Assembly (NCBI GenBank): GCA_041675905.1
Contig: JBAYSX010000027.1
Location: 1 to 23,862 of the forward strand
Source: Sandaracinobacteroides sp041675905
GTDB taxonomy: Bacteria > Pseudomonadota > Alphaproteobacteria > Sphingomonadales > Sphingomonadaceae
Direction: 5' to 3'
Length of the DNA stretch: 23,862 nt
The notes under the pieces were generated by a model. That model saw nothing but the letters and a program-made list of their open reading frames with translations. It made no database searches and was not told the origin of the DNA. The position numbers and the translations under genes were made by a program. Positions 7,726 through 16,520 of the stretch are shown here, piece after piece. Within the stretch, counting starts at the first letter, position 1, and each line of letters opens with the position of its first letter.

Positions 7726-8760
7726 TCAGAGCGTGGCCAGCAACCCGACGCCAGCACCAAACAGCAGGATCACCGTCGCCGAATCATACCCCATCTTGAA
7801 CACCGTACGATCGCGATGCTCCAGCAGGCCGACCATGAAGATGCCAATCAATGTTGCGCCAAGCAAAGCCGATACGACCTCGAACCGGCCGAGTTCGTTG
7901 ATGACCGGCCCGCCTGTAAATAGCGCGTCGCCGAGTGCGATCAGCGAAAGGTTCACGAAATTGGTTCCAAACACCTGACCGAACGCCATCTCGGGCCGAT
8001 GGAGGCGCAGGGAAGTGACAATGGTCGTCAGGTCGGGCATCGATGTTGCGGCACTGATGAAGACAAAGCCGACCAGAGCGCTGCTTATGCCGCTCTGCTT
8101 GGCAATCGCGTCGCCGGTCTGCGAAAGCGCATATCCCGCCCCAAAGATCAGCGCGCCGTAAAAAGCGATGCGCCACCATAATCCGGCAAGGCTGATCGAC
8201 GATTCCGTCTTCTCTGTTTCTTTCTCTTCCCGGTCGCGGATTTCCACCGACCAGGGTGAACGGGCATCATAGCCGGTCGCGAGCCAGAAGGAGCCGATGC
8301 TTATAGCGCCGATCAACAGACCGGCGGCCCCAAAGCCCATGATTCCGACGTCACCCAAAGTCACCGCCGCGGCGACCGCCACGAGGGTGAGCATGCACAA
8401 GGTTGCCATCATCATCGTCGACGGTCGAACGACGATCGACGTCACTGCCTCCCGCCCTATCCAGGCATCCGCGACAGCGAGCAGGAACATGTTGATCGCA
8501 ACAGCTCCCAGCAGATTGTTGATGGCGAGCGCGGGATTCCCGATTATCGAGGCATTGGTGACATTGGCTACTTCGGGAAGCGAAGTGATGCCACCGAGCA
8601 GCAGCATGCCGACGAAAGCCTGAGTCATCCCGGTGCGCCGCGCTACCGCGTCGACATGCCGGGTAAGCCGTACGCCAGCGAACCAGACCATCATTCCTGC
8701 GACAAGGAAGATTCCAGCATTCGCCCACAACGGACAGGAGGCGGCGTTCGACAGCGGCAT
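7726..8760 (-). CDS. CaCA-family sodium/calcium exchanger-like protein
   Basis: This is a 344-residue inner-membrane protein with about ten hydrophobic segments in two halves joined by a charged loop (RDREEKETEKTESS). Each half has an alpha repeat: GGITSLPEVANVTNASIIGN with GAVAIN in the first, and SAATSMPDLTTIVTSLRL with GTNFVN in the second. The acidic residues in SLPE and SMPD are the cation ligands known for this superfamily. It should exchange Na+ (or H+) for Ca2+ or another cation. Length is typical. It is divergent from the SDR-SPW-VKOR gene, with 154 bases between the two start codons. ATG 8760 lacks a strong ribosome binding site, so the start could be a few codons off. Confidence 0.85.
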   Translation of the reverse strand: MPLSNAASCPLWANAGIFLVAGMMVWFAGVRLTRHVDAVARRTGMTQAFVGMLLLGGITSLPEVANVTNASIIGNPALAINNLLGAVAINMFLLAVADAWIGREAVTSIVVRPSTMMMATLCMLTLVAVAAAVTLGDVGIMGFGAAGLLIGAISIGSFWLATGYDARSPWSVEIRDREEKETEKTESSISLAGLWWRIAFYGALIFGAGYALSQTGDAIAKQSGISSALVGFVFISAATSMPDLTTIVTSLRLHRPEMAFGQVFGTNFVNLSLIALGDALFTGGPVINELGRFEVVSALLGATLIGIFMVGLLEHRDRTVFKMGYDSATVILLFGAGVGLLATL

Positions 8761-8914
8761 GGACTGCCAACGACACTACGCCCGGGAAGTTCCTGATTCC
8801 GCGAAGTGCCGAGCGGCGGCCTTGCCCGGTGTCAGTTCATGGCCGACGGAACATCTCCGTGCCTGTCCGGTTCCTTTCCCTATATATTCTCCAACCGCGG
8901 GGAGCGCGGCCGAC

Positions 8915-11374
8915 ATGGACAAGCCCATCGTTCTGATCACGGGGGCGGCCGGCAATATCGGTCGTTCGCTCGCCGCCGCGCTGGGCGATGCCTACATCGT
9001 GATCGGTCTGGACCGGGAAGGCTCACAGGCGGATTTTCCCCTCATCAGCGTGGATTTCACCGACGATGCGTCGGTCGCGAAGGCTATGGAGACCTTTCGC
9101 CGCGATCATGGCAACAGGATCGCCAGCGTCATTCACCTCGTCGCCTTTTTCGATTTTTCGGGAGAGGATAATCCGCTGTATGAAAGCGTGAACGTCGAGG
9201 GAACGCGCCGGTTGCTGCGCGCTCTGCAGGATTTCGAGGTCGAGCAGTTCGTCTATTCGGGAACGATGCTCGTGCATGCCCCCGGCAGGCCGGGCGAGCC
9301 CATCGACGAAGGCCGTGAAATCGATCCACGCTGGGCCTATCCCAAATCCAAGGCCGCGGCCGAGGACGTGATCCGTGCCGAACACGGACATATTCCCTAT
9401 GTGCTCCTGCATCTCGCCGGCCTGTACGACGAGAAAACATCCGTGCCGACGCTCGCCCATCAGATCGCCCGCATCTACGAGCGCGATTTCCAGAGCTATC
9501 TCTATTCGGGATCGACGCTTGCCGGCCAGTCGATGGTCCACCGCGATGACATGCTCGACGCGTTCCGGCGGACGGTCGACCGGCGCGCCTCGCTGCCGCC
9601 CGACGCGGTCATCCTCATCGGCGAGGAACGGGCGATCGGCTATGACGCGCTTCAGGACGAGCTGGGCTATCTGTTCCACGGACAGGAGGACTGGCCGACA
9701 CTGCGCCTGCCAAAACCGCTGGCCGCCGCCGGCGCATGGGTGCAGGACAAGCTGGAGCCGGTTGTTCCCGACGCGCTCGATCAGGGAGAACGCCCGTTCA
9801 TCCGCCCCTTCATGGTGATGATGGCCGACGACCATTACGAACTCGACACGGCGCGTGCACGCCAACTGCTCGGATGGGAAGCGCGTCATCGACTGAAGGA
9901 CGAACTGCCGCGCATGGTCGCGGCGGTGCGGGCCGATCCTGAAGCCTGGTACAAGGCCAATAAGCTCACACCCCCGCCGTTCATCCACGAGGCGGTCGCG
10001 CAAGGCCAGGATCCGGAAAGCATGCGCAGCGCCGGGGACGCGGAATATCGAAGCGCCCACGCGGCCAATCGCTGGGCGCATTTCGTCAACATCGCGCTCG
10101 GCTGCTGGCTCATCACCCAGCCACCGCTCGTCGGGGTCGCCGAACCGTTGCTTGTCTGGTCGGAGGTGATACTTGGTGCCGGGGTCATCCTGTTCGCCAG
10201 CCTGTCGCTCTCCTGGCGGATGCCGTGGGCGCGCTGGGTATGCGCCGGTCTGGGCGGGGTGGTGATGGCGGTGCCTTTCCTGTTCTGGACGGAAAATGGC
10301 GCCGCCTATCTATCCGACACGCTGGTCGGCGGACTGATCTTTGGTTTCGCTGTTGGCACCAAACCTGAACCCGGCCCTTCGCTGGTCGCCCGCTGTACCG
10401 GCCCCACCCTCCCGCCGGGCTGGAGCTACAATCCCTCGACCTGGACACAGCGCCTGCCGATCATCGCGCTGGCGATTGTCGGGGTCATCATCGCACGCTA
10501 CCTCGCCGGCTATCAGCTCGGCACGATCGACGGGGTGTGGGAACCGTTCTTCGAAGGAAGGACCGATGATTCCCGGAATGGCACCGAGGAGATCATCACC
10601 AGCCATGTGTCCGAGGCCTGGCCAGTGTCTGACGCCGCGGTCGGCGCCTATACCTATATGCTGGAGATATTGACCGGTATCGTCGGGTCGCAGCGCCGCT
10701 GGCGCACGATGCCCTGGCTCGTGGTTCTGTTCGGCCTGATGATCGCGCCACTCGGCATCACCTCGATCTTCTTCGTCATCATCCAGCCGATCTCGATCGG
10801 CACATGGAGTACGCTGGCGCTGATCGGCGCCGCGGCGATGCTGATCCAGATTCCCTATTCGCTCGACGAGCTTCTGGCGACGCTGCAGTTCATGCGGCGG
10901 CGGATGCGTGCCGGGCAAAGCTGGCTGCGCGTCCTCCTGTTCGGCGATACCGATGACGGCAAGACGGAGCCGGCCGAAGATGAATTCGACCAGGCGCCGG
11001 GTGCCATTATCCGCAAGATGTGGACTGGTGGGGTGAGTCTGCCCTGGAACCTGGCGCTGGCGGGGCTGGTCGGCCTGCTGTTGCTGTTTTCCCGCCTCAC
11101 CATCGGGGCCAACCCCGCGCTGGCCAATGCCCACCACCTGATCGGTTTTCTGGCGCTGACGGTTATCTCGGTCGCATCCGCCGAAGTCGCGCGACCGCTG
11201 CGCTATCTCAATATCCCGCTGGGGCTGGCGCTGATCGGGGTGCCGTTCGTCTATGGGGGCGACATGGCAGCCATTGTGCTAAGTCTGATTTGCGGCATAT
11301 TGCTGGTAGTGCTCAGCCTGCGGCGTGGCCCCATTCACGAGCAATATGGCACATGGAACAAGTTGATCGTCTGA
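8915..11374 (+). CDS. NAD-binding epimerase fused to SPW and VKOR-like membrane domains
   Basis: This is a protein of 819 residues. Residues 1-345 form an extended SDR/epimerase: ITGAAGNIG (TGxxGxxG, residues 9-16) binds NAD(P), and Tyr142 with Lys146 (YPKSK) is the catalytic pair. About 380-480 is an SPW-like repeat (WAHFVNIALGCWLI, then a membrane pair). About 505-665 resembles the VKOR family helices, ending in GTWSTLALIGAAAML and IPYSLDELLATLQF. A further hydrophobic block (706-805) precedes a hydrophilic end. As I recall, related proteins read WCTLCL where this one reads Trp-Ser632-Thr-Leu-Ala635-Leu, so the redox CxxC seems lost. I chose ATG 8915, preceded by GGGGAG; an upstream extension of the frame runs back through the start of the divergent exchanger gene. 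The substrate is unknown. Confidence 0.82.
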   Translation: MDKPIVLITGAAGNIGRSLAAALGDAYIVIGLDREGSQADFPLISVDFTDDASVAKAMETFRRDHGNRIASVIHLVAFFDFSGEDNPLYESVNVEGTRRLLRALQDFEVEQFVYSGTMLVHAPGRPGEPIDEGREIDPRWAYPKSKAAAEDVIRAEHGHIPYVLLHLAGLYDEKTSVPTLAHQIARIYERDFQSYLYSGSTLAGQSMVHRDDMLDAFRRTVDRRASLPPDAVILIGEERAIGYDALQDELGYLFHGQEDWPTLRLPKPLAAAGAWVQDKLEPVVPDALDQGERPFIRPFMVMMADDHYELDTARARQLLGWEARHRLKDELPRMVAAVRADPEAWYKANKLTPPPFIHEAVAQGQDPESMRSAGDAEYRSAHAANRWAHFVNIALGCWLITQPPLVGVAEPLLVWSEVILGAGVILFASLSLSWRMPWARWVCAGLGGVVMAVPFLFWTENGAAYLSDTLVGGLIFGFAVGTKPEPGPSLVARCTGPTLPPGWSYNPSTWTQRLPIIALAIVGVIIARYLAGYQLGTIDGVWEPFFEGRTDDSRNGTEEIITSHVSEAWPVSDAAVGAYTYMLEILTGIVGSQRRWRTMPWLVVLFGLMIAPLGITSIFFVIIQPISIGTWSTLALIGAAAMLIQIPYSLDELLATLQFMRRRMRAGQSWLRVLLFGDTDDGKTEPAEDEFDQAPGAIIRKMWTGGVSLPWNLALAGLVGLLLLFSRLTIGANPALANAHHLIGFLALTVISVASAEVARPLRYLNIPLGLALIGVPFVYGGDMAAIVLSLICGILLVVLSLRRGPIHEQYGTWNKLIV

Positions 11375-11410
11375 CACTTCCGCATATGTGCCCGGCTCAG
11401 GTCGAGGGGG

Positions 11411-11699
11411 GTTTTTGTTCCGAAGAAAAAATGGTCGAAGACAGTCACGGAGCATTCGGACGCGCTTGATCTCGAAGACAAGGTCTTCATCAGGGAAGAT
11501 CCCCTGGGAAATCGCGGCTTCGCTGAAACGTTCGGGCGAGCATAACCATCGCCGAAAGAGCACACCGCTGCAGTCGGCGATGGGAATGTTGACCTTCTAT
11601 ATCAACGGTGCCGGCGACAATCTCTCAAAGGCGGATCGCTTCGAACGCGAGCAGGCAAAGGACGAATTGCGCGCGCTCTTCGACGAAATGGCGCGGTAA
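11411..11699 (+). pseudogene. DUF3175-like protein, +1 frameshift
   Basis: The first half reads VPKKKWSKTVTEHSDALDLE and DKVFIREDP in one frame (11411-11503). The second half reads WEIAASLKRSGEHNHRRKST, then MLTFYINGAG and AKDELRALFDEM in the next frame (11505-11699). Together they match the layout of DUF3175 proteins, which I recall as KWSxxVTExSDALDLE...IAASLKRSAExSxRRK...MLxFYINRAG. One extra C in the run 11501-11504 breaks the frame. No ATG or GTG start lies in frame before the first half, so the 5' end is also eroded. The function of the family is unknown. Confidence 0.7.
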
Positions 11700-11771
11700 A
11701 TCGCGGCGCATTGGCCGGGATCGAATTTCCGCCGGGTACGTTAAATGGATATCCGGACCGGCAGGAGCATC

Positions 11772-11897
11772 ATGAGAATCTCGATCCATCCCGAATTGCA
11801 GCAACTCGCGCTCTATGCCGGTGGCGCCGCCATGACGACGCTATCCGAACAAACGGCCAAACCAGCCGGTGTGGGTCGCGACACCAACGCCCCGTGA
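11772..11897 (+). CDS. Small hypothetical protein, 41 aa
   Basis: An ATG at 11772 follows an AGGAG sequence at 11762-11766 with good spacing. The product MRISIHPELQQLALYAGGAA continues to TGA at 11895-11897. An upstream in-frame ATG at 11745 has no ribosome binding site. No family is recognised; the product could be a short envelope-related peptide or the remnant of a longer gene. It converges with the end of the antiporter operon at 11906. Confidence 0.35.
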   Translation: MRISIHPELQQLALYAGGAAMTTLSEQTAKPAGVGRDTNAP

Positions 11898-11905
11898 TTA
11901 TGTCC

Positions 11906-13588
11906 TCAACCCTGGGTTTGAAGCGACGCGGCAATCGCAATCGCGATGCACAATAAAAGCGAGCCGGCCACCGGCCAGCGGGTGAGGCGGTGTTCGACCC
12001 GAGCGAGGCGCGCGGCCATTGAGGGGAGGGCGGGCCAGGCGAATGCGGGCACCGGAAAATGGCGGCGATCGAAGAATCGCGTCGCCGCCCTGACCAGGTG
12101 CGTGACCGGCATCACCAGATGGCCTTCGGGAATGTTCAGGGCCGGTCGCCCCAGCCAGCTGAGAATCGCCGCCAGCACCGCCGTTCCGAGGAGGATCGGC
12201 CACAGCGCCTTCCAGAAATTGGCAAGATCGACTGCATAGCCCAAGGTCAGGCCAGTCATTTCGGGGAAAAGCAGCCATGGCAGGGTGAGGGCGGCGGCGG
12301 TGCAGAGGGCAAAGGGCACCCACATTCCCGCACGCGGATGCACGATGTCGTGGGGCGCGCCGCGCCGGGCAAGCTGCAGGAACCGCAGCATCAGCAAGGT
12401 GGTGCCCGCCGCCGACAATATGACCAGCAAGGCGACGAGGTCGTTGTCGATCGGGTCCTTGATGGCAAGTTTCGCCAATGCGCCCCCGGTAAAGGGCAGG
12501 CCGGCGATCGCCAGCGCCATCAAGGTTGCAAGGCACAGCATCGACCATTTCCACCGCCCGCCGCTGTGCGCGATCACGCCGGTCGACAGGAACAATGCGC
12601 CCTTGGCGAGGCTATGATGCAACGCATAAAAACTGATGGCCGCGAAGATGATGGTGGGTTGCGCCACATCCATCGTCGCGCCGAGCACGGCAACGAGAAG
12701 GCCCATCTGGCTGAGCGTCGAATAGGCGAGCACGGTTTTGGGCCGCTCCTGCACCACGCCGAACAATATACCCAGATAGGCCGTGGCGAAGCCCGTCACC
12801 ACCAGCACCGCGCTCCAGCCGGGCAGCGCAACAGCGAGCGGAAGAAACGTCAGCAGCCCGTAGATGCCAGCCTTGACGATGGCGCCCGACAGCACCGCGG
12901 AGGCGGCGACGGGCGCCGCCGGGTGCGCAAGCGGCAGCCATATATGCAGCGGCATCAGCCCCGCCTTTATGCCAAAAGCAATGATCAGAAAGAACAATAT
13001 CATGTTGCGCGACGGCGCGGCGCCGATCGCCTCGGGCACGTCCGCTATCAGGGTGGTGCCGGCGGCGTGAGTGGCGAGCAACAAGCCGAGCAGCAGGCAG
13101 GTTTCTCCCACGACAGCCAGCACCAGATAGACCCGGCCGGCGCGGTGCGCCTCGTCGTTGCGGTTGTGGATGACGAGACCGAAGGTGGCGAGCGACAGCA
13201 GGGCGAACGCGAGATAGAAAGTCCACAGGTCGGCGGCGAGGAATAGCAGCATATTGCCGCCGAGGGTCGCCAGCCACCAGCCGGCGAACCCGCCGCGCCG
13301 CGCCTCTATCGACGCACAGGCGAAAACACCGGCCAGACTCCACAACAACGCGGCAACCCCCAGAAAAAGCCGCCCCGGCTCCGCCAGCACCAGCAACGCT
13401 TGCGGAGAATAAAATGGTAGCGGCCATGATGTGGCGATCGGCAACAGCAGGGCCGCCGCCAGGGCCGGCATCGGGGCCACCGGCAACAGCGCGAACAATA
13501 GCGGCCGCACGTGCCGGATCGGCGTCAGGAGCAACAGCGCGAGGGGCAGGCCGGGCGCGGCAAACAGCAGGGCGTGCTGCCAGTTCAT
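11906..13588 (-). CDS. Third MnhD/NuoL-like antiporter subunit, lacks TM5 Glu
   Basis: This is a 560-residue membrane protein of the proton-conducting antiporter family (MrpA/MrpD/NuoL/M/N) with about 14 helices. TM7 and TM8 lysines are present in FGIKAGLMPLHIWLP (Lys208) and AIVKAGIYG (Lys239), and a later Lys in RPKTVLAYSTLSQMG (Lys284). The TM5 position normally holding Glu (F-E-L) is Ala129 (LAFALLSLATFG). The C-terminus carries an extra stretch (about residues 460-560) with an amphipathic RAATRFFDRRHF region and one last helix. Its ATG overlaps the previous stop (ATGA), and it is the last gene of the operon. It may be a coupling or regulatory subunit, or one that uses a different charged residue. 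Confidence 0.85.
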   Translation of the reverse strand: MNWQHALLFAAPGLPLALLLLTPIRHVRPLLFALLPVAPMPALAAALLLPIATSWPLPFYSPQALLVLAEPGRLFLGVAALLWSLAGVFACASIEARRGGFAGWWLATLGGNMLLFLAADLWTFYLAFALLSLATFGLVIHNRNDEAHRAGRVYLVLAVVGETCLLLGLLLATHAAGTTLIADVPEAIGAAPSRNMILFFLIIAFGIKAGLMPLHIWLPLAHPAAPVAASAVLSGAIVKAGIYGLLTFLPLAVALPGWSAVLVVTGFATAYLGILFGVVQERPKTVLAYSTLSQMGLLVAVLGATMDVAQPTIIFAAISFYALHHSLAKGALFLSTGVIAHSGGRWKWSMLCLATLMALAIAGLPFTGGALAKLAIKDPIDNDLVALLVILSAAGTTLLMLRFLQLARRGAPHDIVHPRAGMWVPFALCTAAALTLPWLLFPEMTGLTLGYAVDLANFWKALWPILLGTAVLAAILSWLGRPALNIPEGHLVMPVTHLVRAATRFFDRRHFPVPAFAWPALPSMAARLARVEHRLTRWPVAGSLLLCIAIAIAASLQTQG

Positions 13589-15051
13589 TGGTCGTACGCC
13601 TGTTGCAATATCATGCGCGCCCAGCCCAGCGGGCTGAATTCAGTGCCGGCGAACAGGCCGGCAAGCAGCGCCGCCATGGCCGTGATCACGGCGGGCCAGA
13701 TCAGCATCGGCGGCCAGTCCCGCCCCGGCGCATGCGCATGCGGCCCGGGCAGGAACCAGGCGCGATAGACGAGCGGCAGGAAATAGGCGGCATTCAGCAG
13801 GCTGCTCAGCGCCAGCACGAAGATCACCCATGGCTGCCCGGCCTCCAGCCCGCCGATCCCGAGCTGCCATTTGCTGATAAAACCGGCGATCGGCGGCGCG
13901 CCGATCATGCCGAGCGCCGCTACCGAAAAGGCGAACATGGTAAGCGGCATGATGCGGCCGATGCCGTTCATCTGATCGATGCGTGTCACCTGTATCCGTT
14001 CGGCCAGCGCGCCGGCGCAGAAGAACAGGGTGATCTTCATCAGCCCCTGATGCACCAGATGGACCAGTCCGCCCAGCGTCGCGGCCGGGCTGACCAGTGC
14101 GGCCCCCAGAATGATGTAACTTATCTGGCTGACCGTGGAAAAGGCCAGGCGACGTTTGATATCCACCTGCTGCAACGCCCGCAACGAACCGTAAATAATC
14201 GTCGCCGAGGCGAGGACAGCGAGTGGCAGGCCAACGCCAAGCGTATGCACCAGATTGAACCCATAGACATCATAGACGACGCGAATGATCCCGAACGCGC
14301 CTGCCTTGACGACCGCGACGGCGTGCAGAAGCGCGCTGACGGGGGCCGGCGCCACCATCGCCGCGGGCAGCCAGCCGTGCAGCGGAATCAGCGCCGCCTT
14401 CACGCCCAGTCCTGCGATCAGCAGGAGGAAGATCCATTGCAGCGAGGTTCGATCCAGCCCGATCAGGCTGTCACGTTCGGCAAACTCGACTGGCCCGGCC
14501 ATGCTTTCCAGCCATACCATGCCGATCAGCAGCACCGCGCTGCCGCCCAGCGTATAGGCGAGATATTTGTGGCCCGCCGCGATCGAGGCCCGGTCGCCCT
14601 TGTGGGTGACAAGCGGCCAGGTGGACAAGGTCAGCATCTCGTAAAAGATGAAGAAGGTGATCAGCGTGCCCGACAGGGCGATGCCTGTCGTCGCCGCGAC
14701 GCACAGGCTGAAAAAGCCGAAAAAGCGCGACTGGTCGGGTCCATCTCCCAGATACGCCATCGCATAAACAGTGGTGAGCAGCCAGAGAAACGCCGACAGC
14801 GACAGGAACAGCAGGCACAGCGCATCGACCCGCAGCAGGAGATCGAGCCCCGGCGCGATGGCAAGGCGCAACTCATACACTTCACCGGCGGCGACGCCGC
14901 CCAGCATCAAGGCCACCAGCCCCAGTTTCGAAACCGCGCCAACAATGTTCACCGTGCCGCGCAAGGTCGCCATCCGGTCAGGCACGAAGAAGATGATCAC
15001 AGCGGTCAGAAAGCTGCTCATCAGGGTCAGCAGCGGCAGCCAGATATTCAT
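13585..15051 (-). CDS. mnhD: Second MnhD/MrpD-like antiporter subunit
   Basis: This 488-residue inner-membrane protein belongs to the proton-conducting transporter family (pfam Proton_antipo_M type). The key charged residues are present: TM5 Glu138 (FYEMLTLSTW), TM7 Lys218 (GVKAALIPLHGWLPAA) and TM8 Lys249 (VVKAGAFGI). In Mrp complexes such subunits translocate H+ in exchange for Na+. The ATG at 15051 overlaps the previous stop as ATGA, which excludes the longer reading of the frame up to 15396, because that lies inside the upstream gene. It is encoded between two paralogues, and the three differ strongly, so this is not a recent duplication. Confidence 0.9.
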   Translation of the reverse strand: MNIWLPLLTLMSSFLTAVIIFFVPDRMATLRGTVNIVGAVSKLGLVALMLGGVAAGEVYELRLAIAPGLDLLLRVDALCLLFLSLSAFLWLLTTVYAMAYLGDGPDQSRFFGFFSLCVAATTGIALSGTLITFFIFYEMLTLSTWPLVTHKGDRASIAAGHKYLAYTLGGSAVLLIGMVWLESMAGPVEFAERDSLIGLDRTSLQWIFLLLIAGLGVKAALIPLHGWLPAAMVAPAPVSALLHAVAVVKAGAFGIIRVVYDVYGFNLVHTLGVGLPLAVLASATIIYGSLRALQQVDIKRRLAFSTVSQISYIILGAALVSPAATLGGLVHLVHQGLMKITLFFCAGALAERIQVTRIDQMNGIGRIMPLTMFAFSVAALGMIGAPPIAGFISKWQLGIGGLEAGQPWVIFVLALSSLLNAAYFLPLVYRAWFLPGPHAHAPGRDWPPMLIWPAVITAMAALLAGLFAGTEFSPLGWARMILQQAYDQ

Positions 15052-16520
15052 TGCAGGCCCACCTTCGCCGCCAGCGGGCCGCCCACCTGAAGCAGCTTGT
15101 AGGGGCCGCCGACAATGCCGAGCAGAATGGCGGCCACGGCCAGCAGCAACGGCAGGAATTGCAAGCTGCGGGGCACGCGAGTGAGCGGCGGCGCGGCATC
15201 GGCCCTCGCCATCATCAAAGGGGCAAGCGGCCGGAACAGATAGGCGGCCGACAGTAAACCTCCGACGATCAGCACCACCCCCCACCACCATGCGCCTCCG
15301 GCAAAGGCGGCGGTAAGCATCAGATATTTCGCCAGAAATCCGCCGCTCGGCGGCAGGCCCATCAGCGAGACGGCGGCGAGTGCAAAGGCGAAACATGCCA
15401 TCGGCACCGCCCGCGCCAGCCCGCGCAGACTTTCGATGCGGTCATCGCCCGCCGCCAGCATCATGGCCCCGGCGGCCAGAAACATCCCCGCCTTGGACAG
15501 GCCATGCGACAGGGCATGCAGCGAGGCGCCGGTCCAGGCGCTGGCGTTCCATGGCTGAGCGTTGCCCGCGCCGCCTGCCAGCGGGAAAACCAGCAGCAGA
15601 TAGCCGATCTGCGCCACCGTCGAATAAGCGATGATCAGCTTCAATCGGTCCTGGCGCAACGCCAGCAAGGAGCCGAAAACGATGGCGCCCGCCCCGAACA
15701 GGCCGAAAAGCGTGGTAAGCTCACTCCCGGCCAATGGAGACAACACATCGAACCACAGGCGAAACAGCACATAGAAAACCGCCTTCACCACCAGCGCCGA
15801 CAAAAGCGCGCTGGCCGGCGCCGGCGCGCCGGCATGGGCCGACGGCAGCCATGCATGCAGCGGAAAAATCGCCGCCTTGGCGAACAGGCCGACCGTCATC
15901 AGTGCGGCGGCTGCATGGCCGGCGGCGTCGGGCGTCATCGCCCTGCCGAGCAGCTGCATGTCCAGCACCCCATAGGCACCATAGAGCAGCGCCACGCCCG
16001 CCAGAAACGCCAGCGACCCGAGCAGCGCATAGAGCAGATAGCGCACCGCCGCCACGATGTTGCCCGGCTTGCCCTCCAGCGCCACCATCGCGACTGCCGC
16101 CAGCGTCAACAGTTCGAGCGCTACATACAGGTTGAACAGGTCGCTGCTTATGAAAATGGCGTTTACCGCCGTCCACACGGCAAAGAACAACGGCCAGAAG
16201 GCGAAGCCCTTGCGGCTTTCCGCCGCCGTAGGGAAATAGCGCATCGCGAACAGGCCGATACCGCCTCCCACCAGCGCGCTCAGGCACAGAAAGGCGGCGG
16301 CCAGCCCGTCGATGCGCACCTCGATCCCGAGTGGGGCCGGCCAGCCGCCCAGCGTGTCGCGCAATATGGCGCCGCCCATGACCTTTCCCGCGGCGGCAAA
16401 GGTCAGGGCGATATTTCCCGGCGCCGCAACCCACATCAGATATGCGGCGCGGCGACCGAGCGGAATGGCGAGGAGACAACATAGCAGCGGCACGACGATC
16501 GTCGGCGCCACTTCACCCAT
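15048..16520 (-). CDS. mnhD: First MnhD/MrpD-like antiporter subunit
   Basis: This 490-residue membrane protein of the MrpD/NuoN family has TM5 Glu136 (VALELLTLAAV), TM7 Lys215 (LFAKAAIFPLHAWLPSAHAG) and TM8 Lys246 (LVVKAVFYVLF), the residues of the proton path in complex I-like antiporters. It directly follows the NuoK-like MnhC, as in most Mrp operons, and is therefore the likeliest true MrpD. The start at 16520 lies 8 bases inside mnhC (ATGGGTGA overlap); the frame is open up to 16619, but that part belongs to mnhC in another frame. Confidence 0.9.
   Translation of the reverse strand: MGEVAPTIVVPLLCCLLAIPLGRRAAYLMWVAAPGNIALTFAAAGKVMGGAILRDTLGGWPAPLGIEVRIDGLAAAFLCLSALVGGGIGLFAMRYFPTAAESRKGFAFWPLFFAVWTAVNAIFISSDLFNLYVALELLTLAAVAMVALEGKPGNIVAAVRYLLYALLGSLAFLAGVALLYGAYGVLDMQLLGRAMTPDAAGHAAAALMTVGLFAKAAIFPLHAWLPSAHAGAPAPASALLSALVVKAVFYVLFRLWFDVLSPLAGSELTTLFGLFGAGAIVFGSLLALRQDRLKLIIAYSTVAQIGYLLLVFPLAGGAGNAQPWNASAWTGASLHALSHGLSKAGMFLAAGAMMLAAGDDRIESLRGLARAVPMACFAFALAAVSLMGLPPSGGFLAKYLMLTAAFAGGAWWWGVVLIVGGLLSAAYLFRPLAPLMMARADAAPPLTRVPRSLQFLPLLLAVAAILLGIVGGPYKLLQVGGPLAAKVGLQ

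Noticed and set aside
8633..8914. N-terminal extension of the SDR-SPW-VKOR protein
   Set aside because: The upstream part of the frame overlaps the start of the divergent exchanger gene and lacks similarity; the Rossmann fold begins at the ATG at 8915, which has a GGGGAG site.
12059..13246. Plus-strand open frame of 395 codons opposite the third antiporter subunit
   Set aside because: Same antisense shadow pattern with low-complexity RQH-rich translation and no domain; the minus strand codes for a recognisable family.
13414..15090. Long plus-strand open frame (558 codons) opposite the mnhD-like genes
   Set aside because: It is antisense to two clear membrane-protein genes. Its composition (Gln, Arg, His, Asp-rich) is that of a mirror frame of GC-rich hydrophobic genes, and there is no ribosome binding site or known domain.
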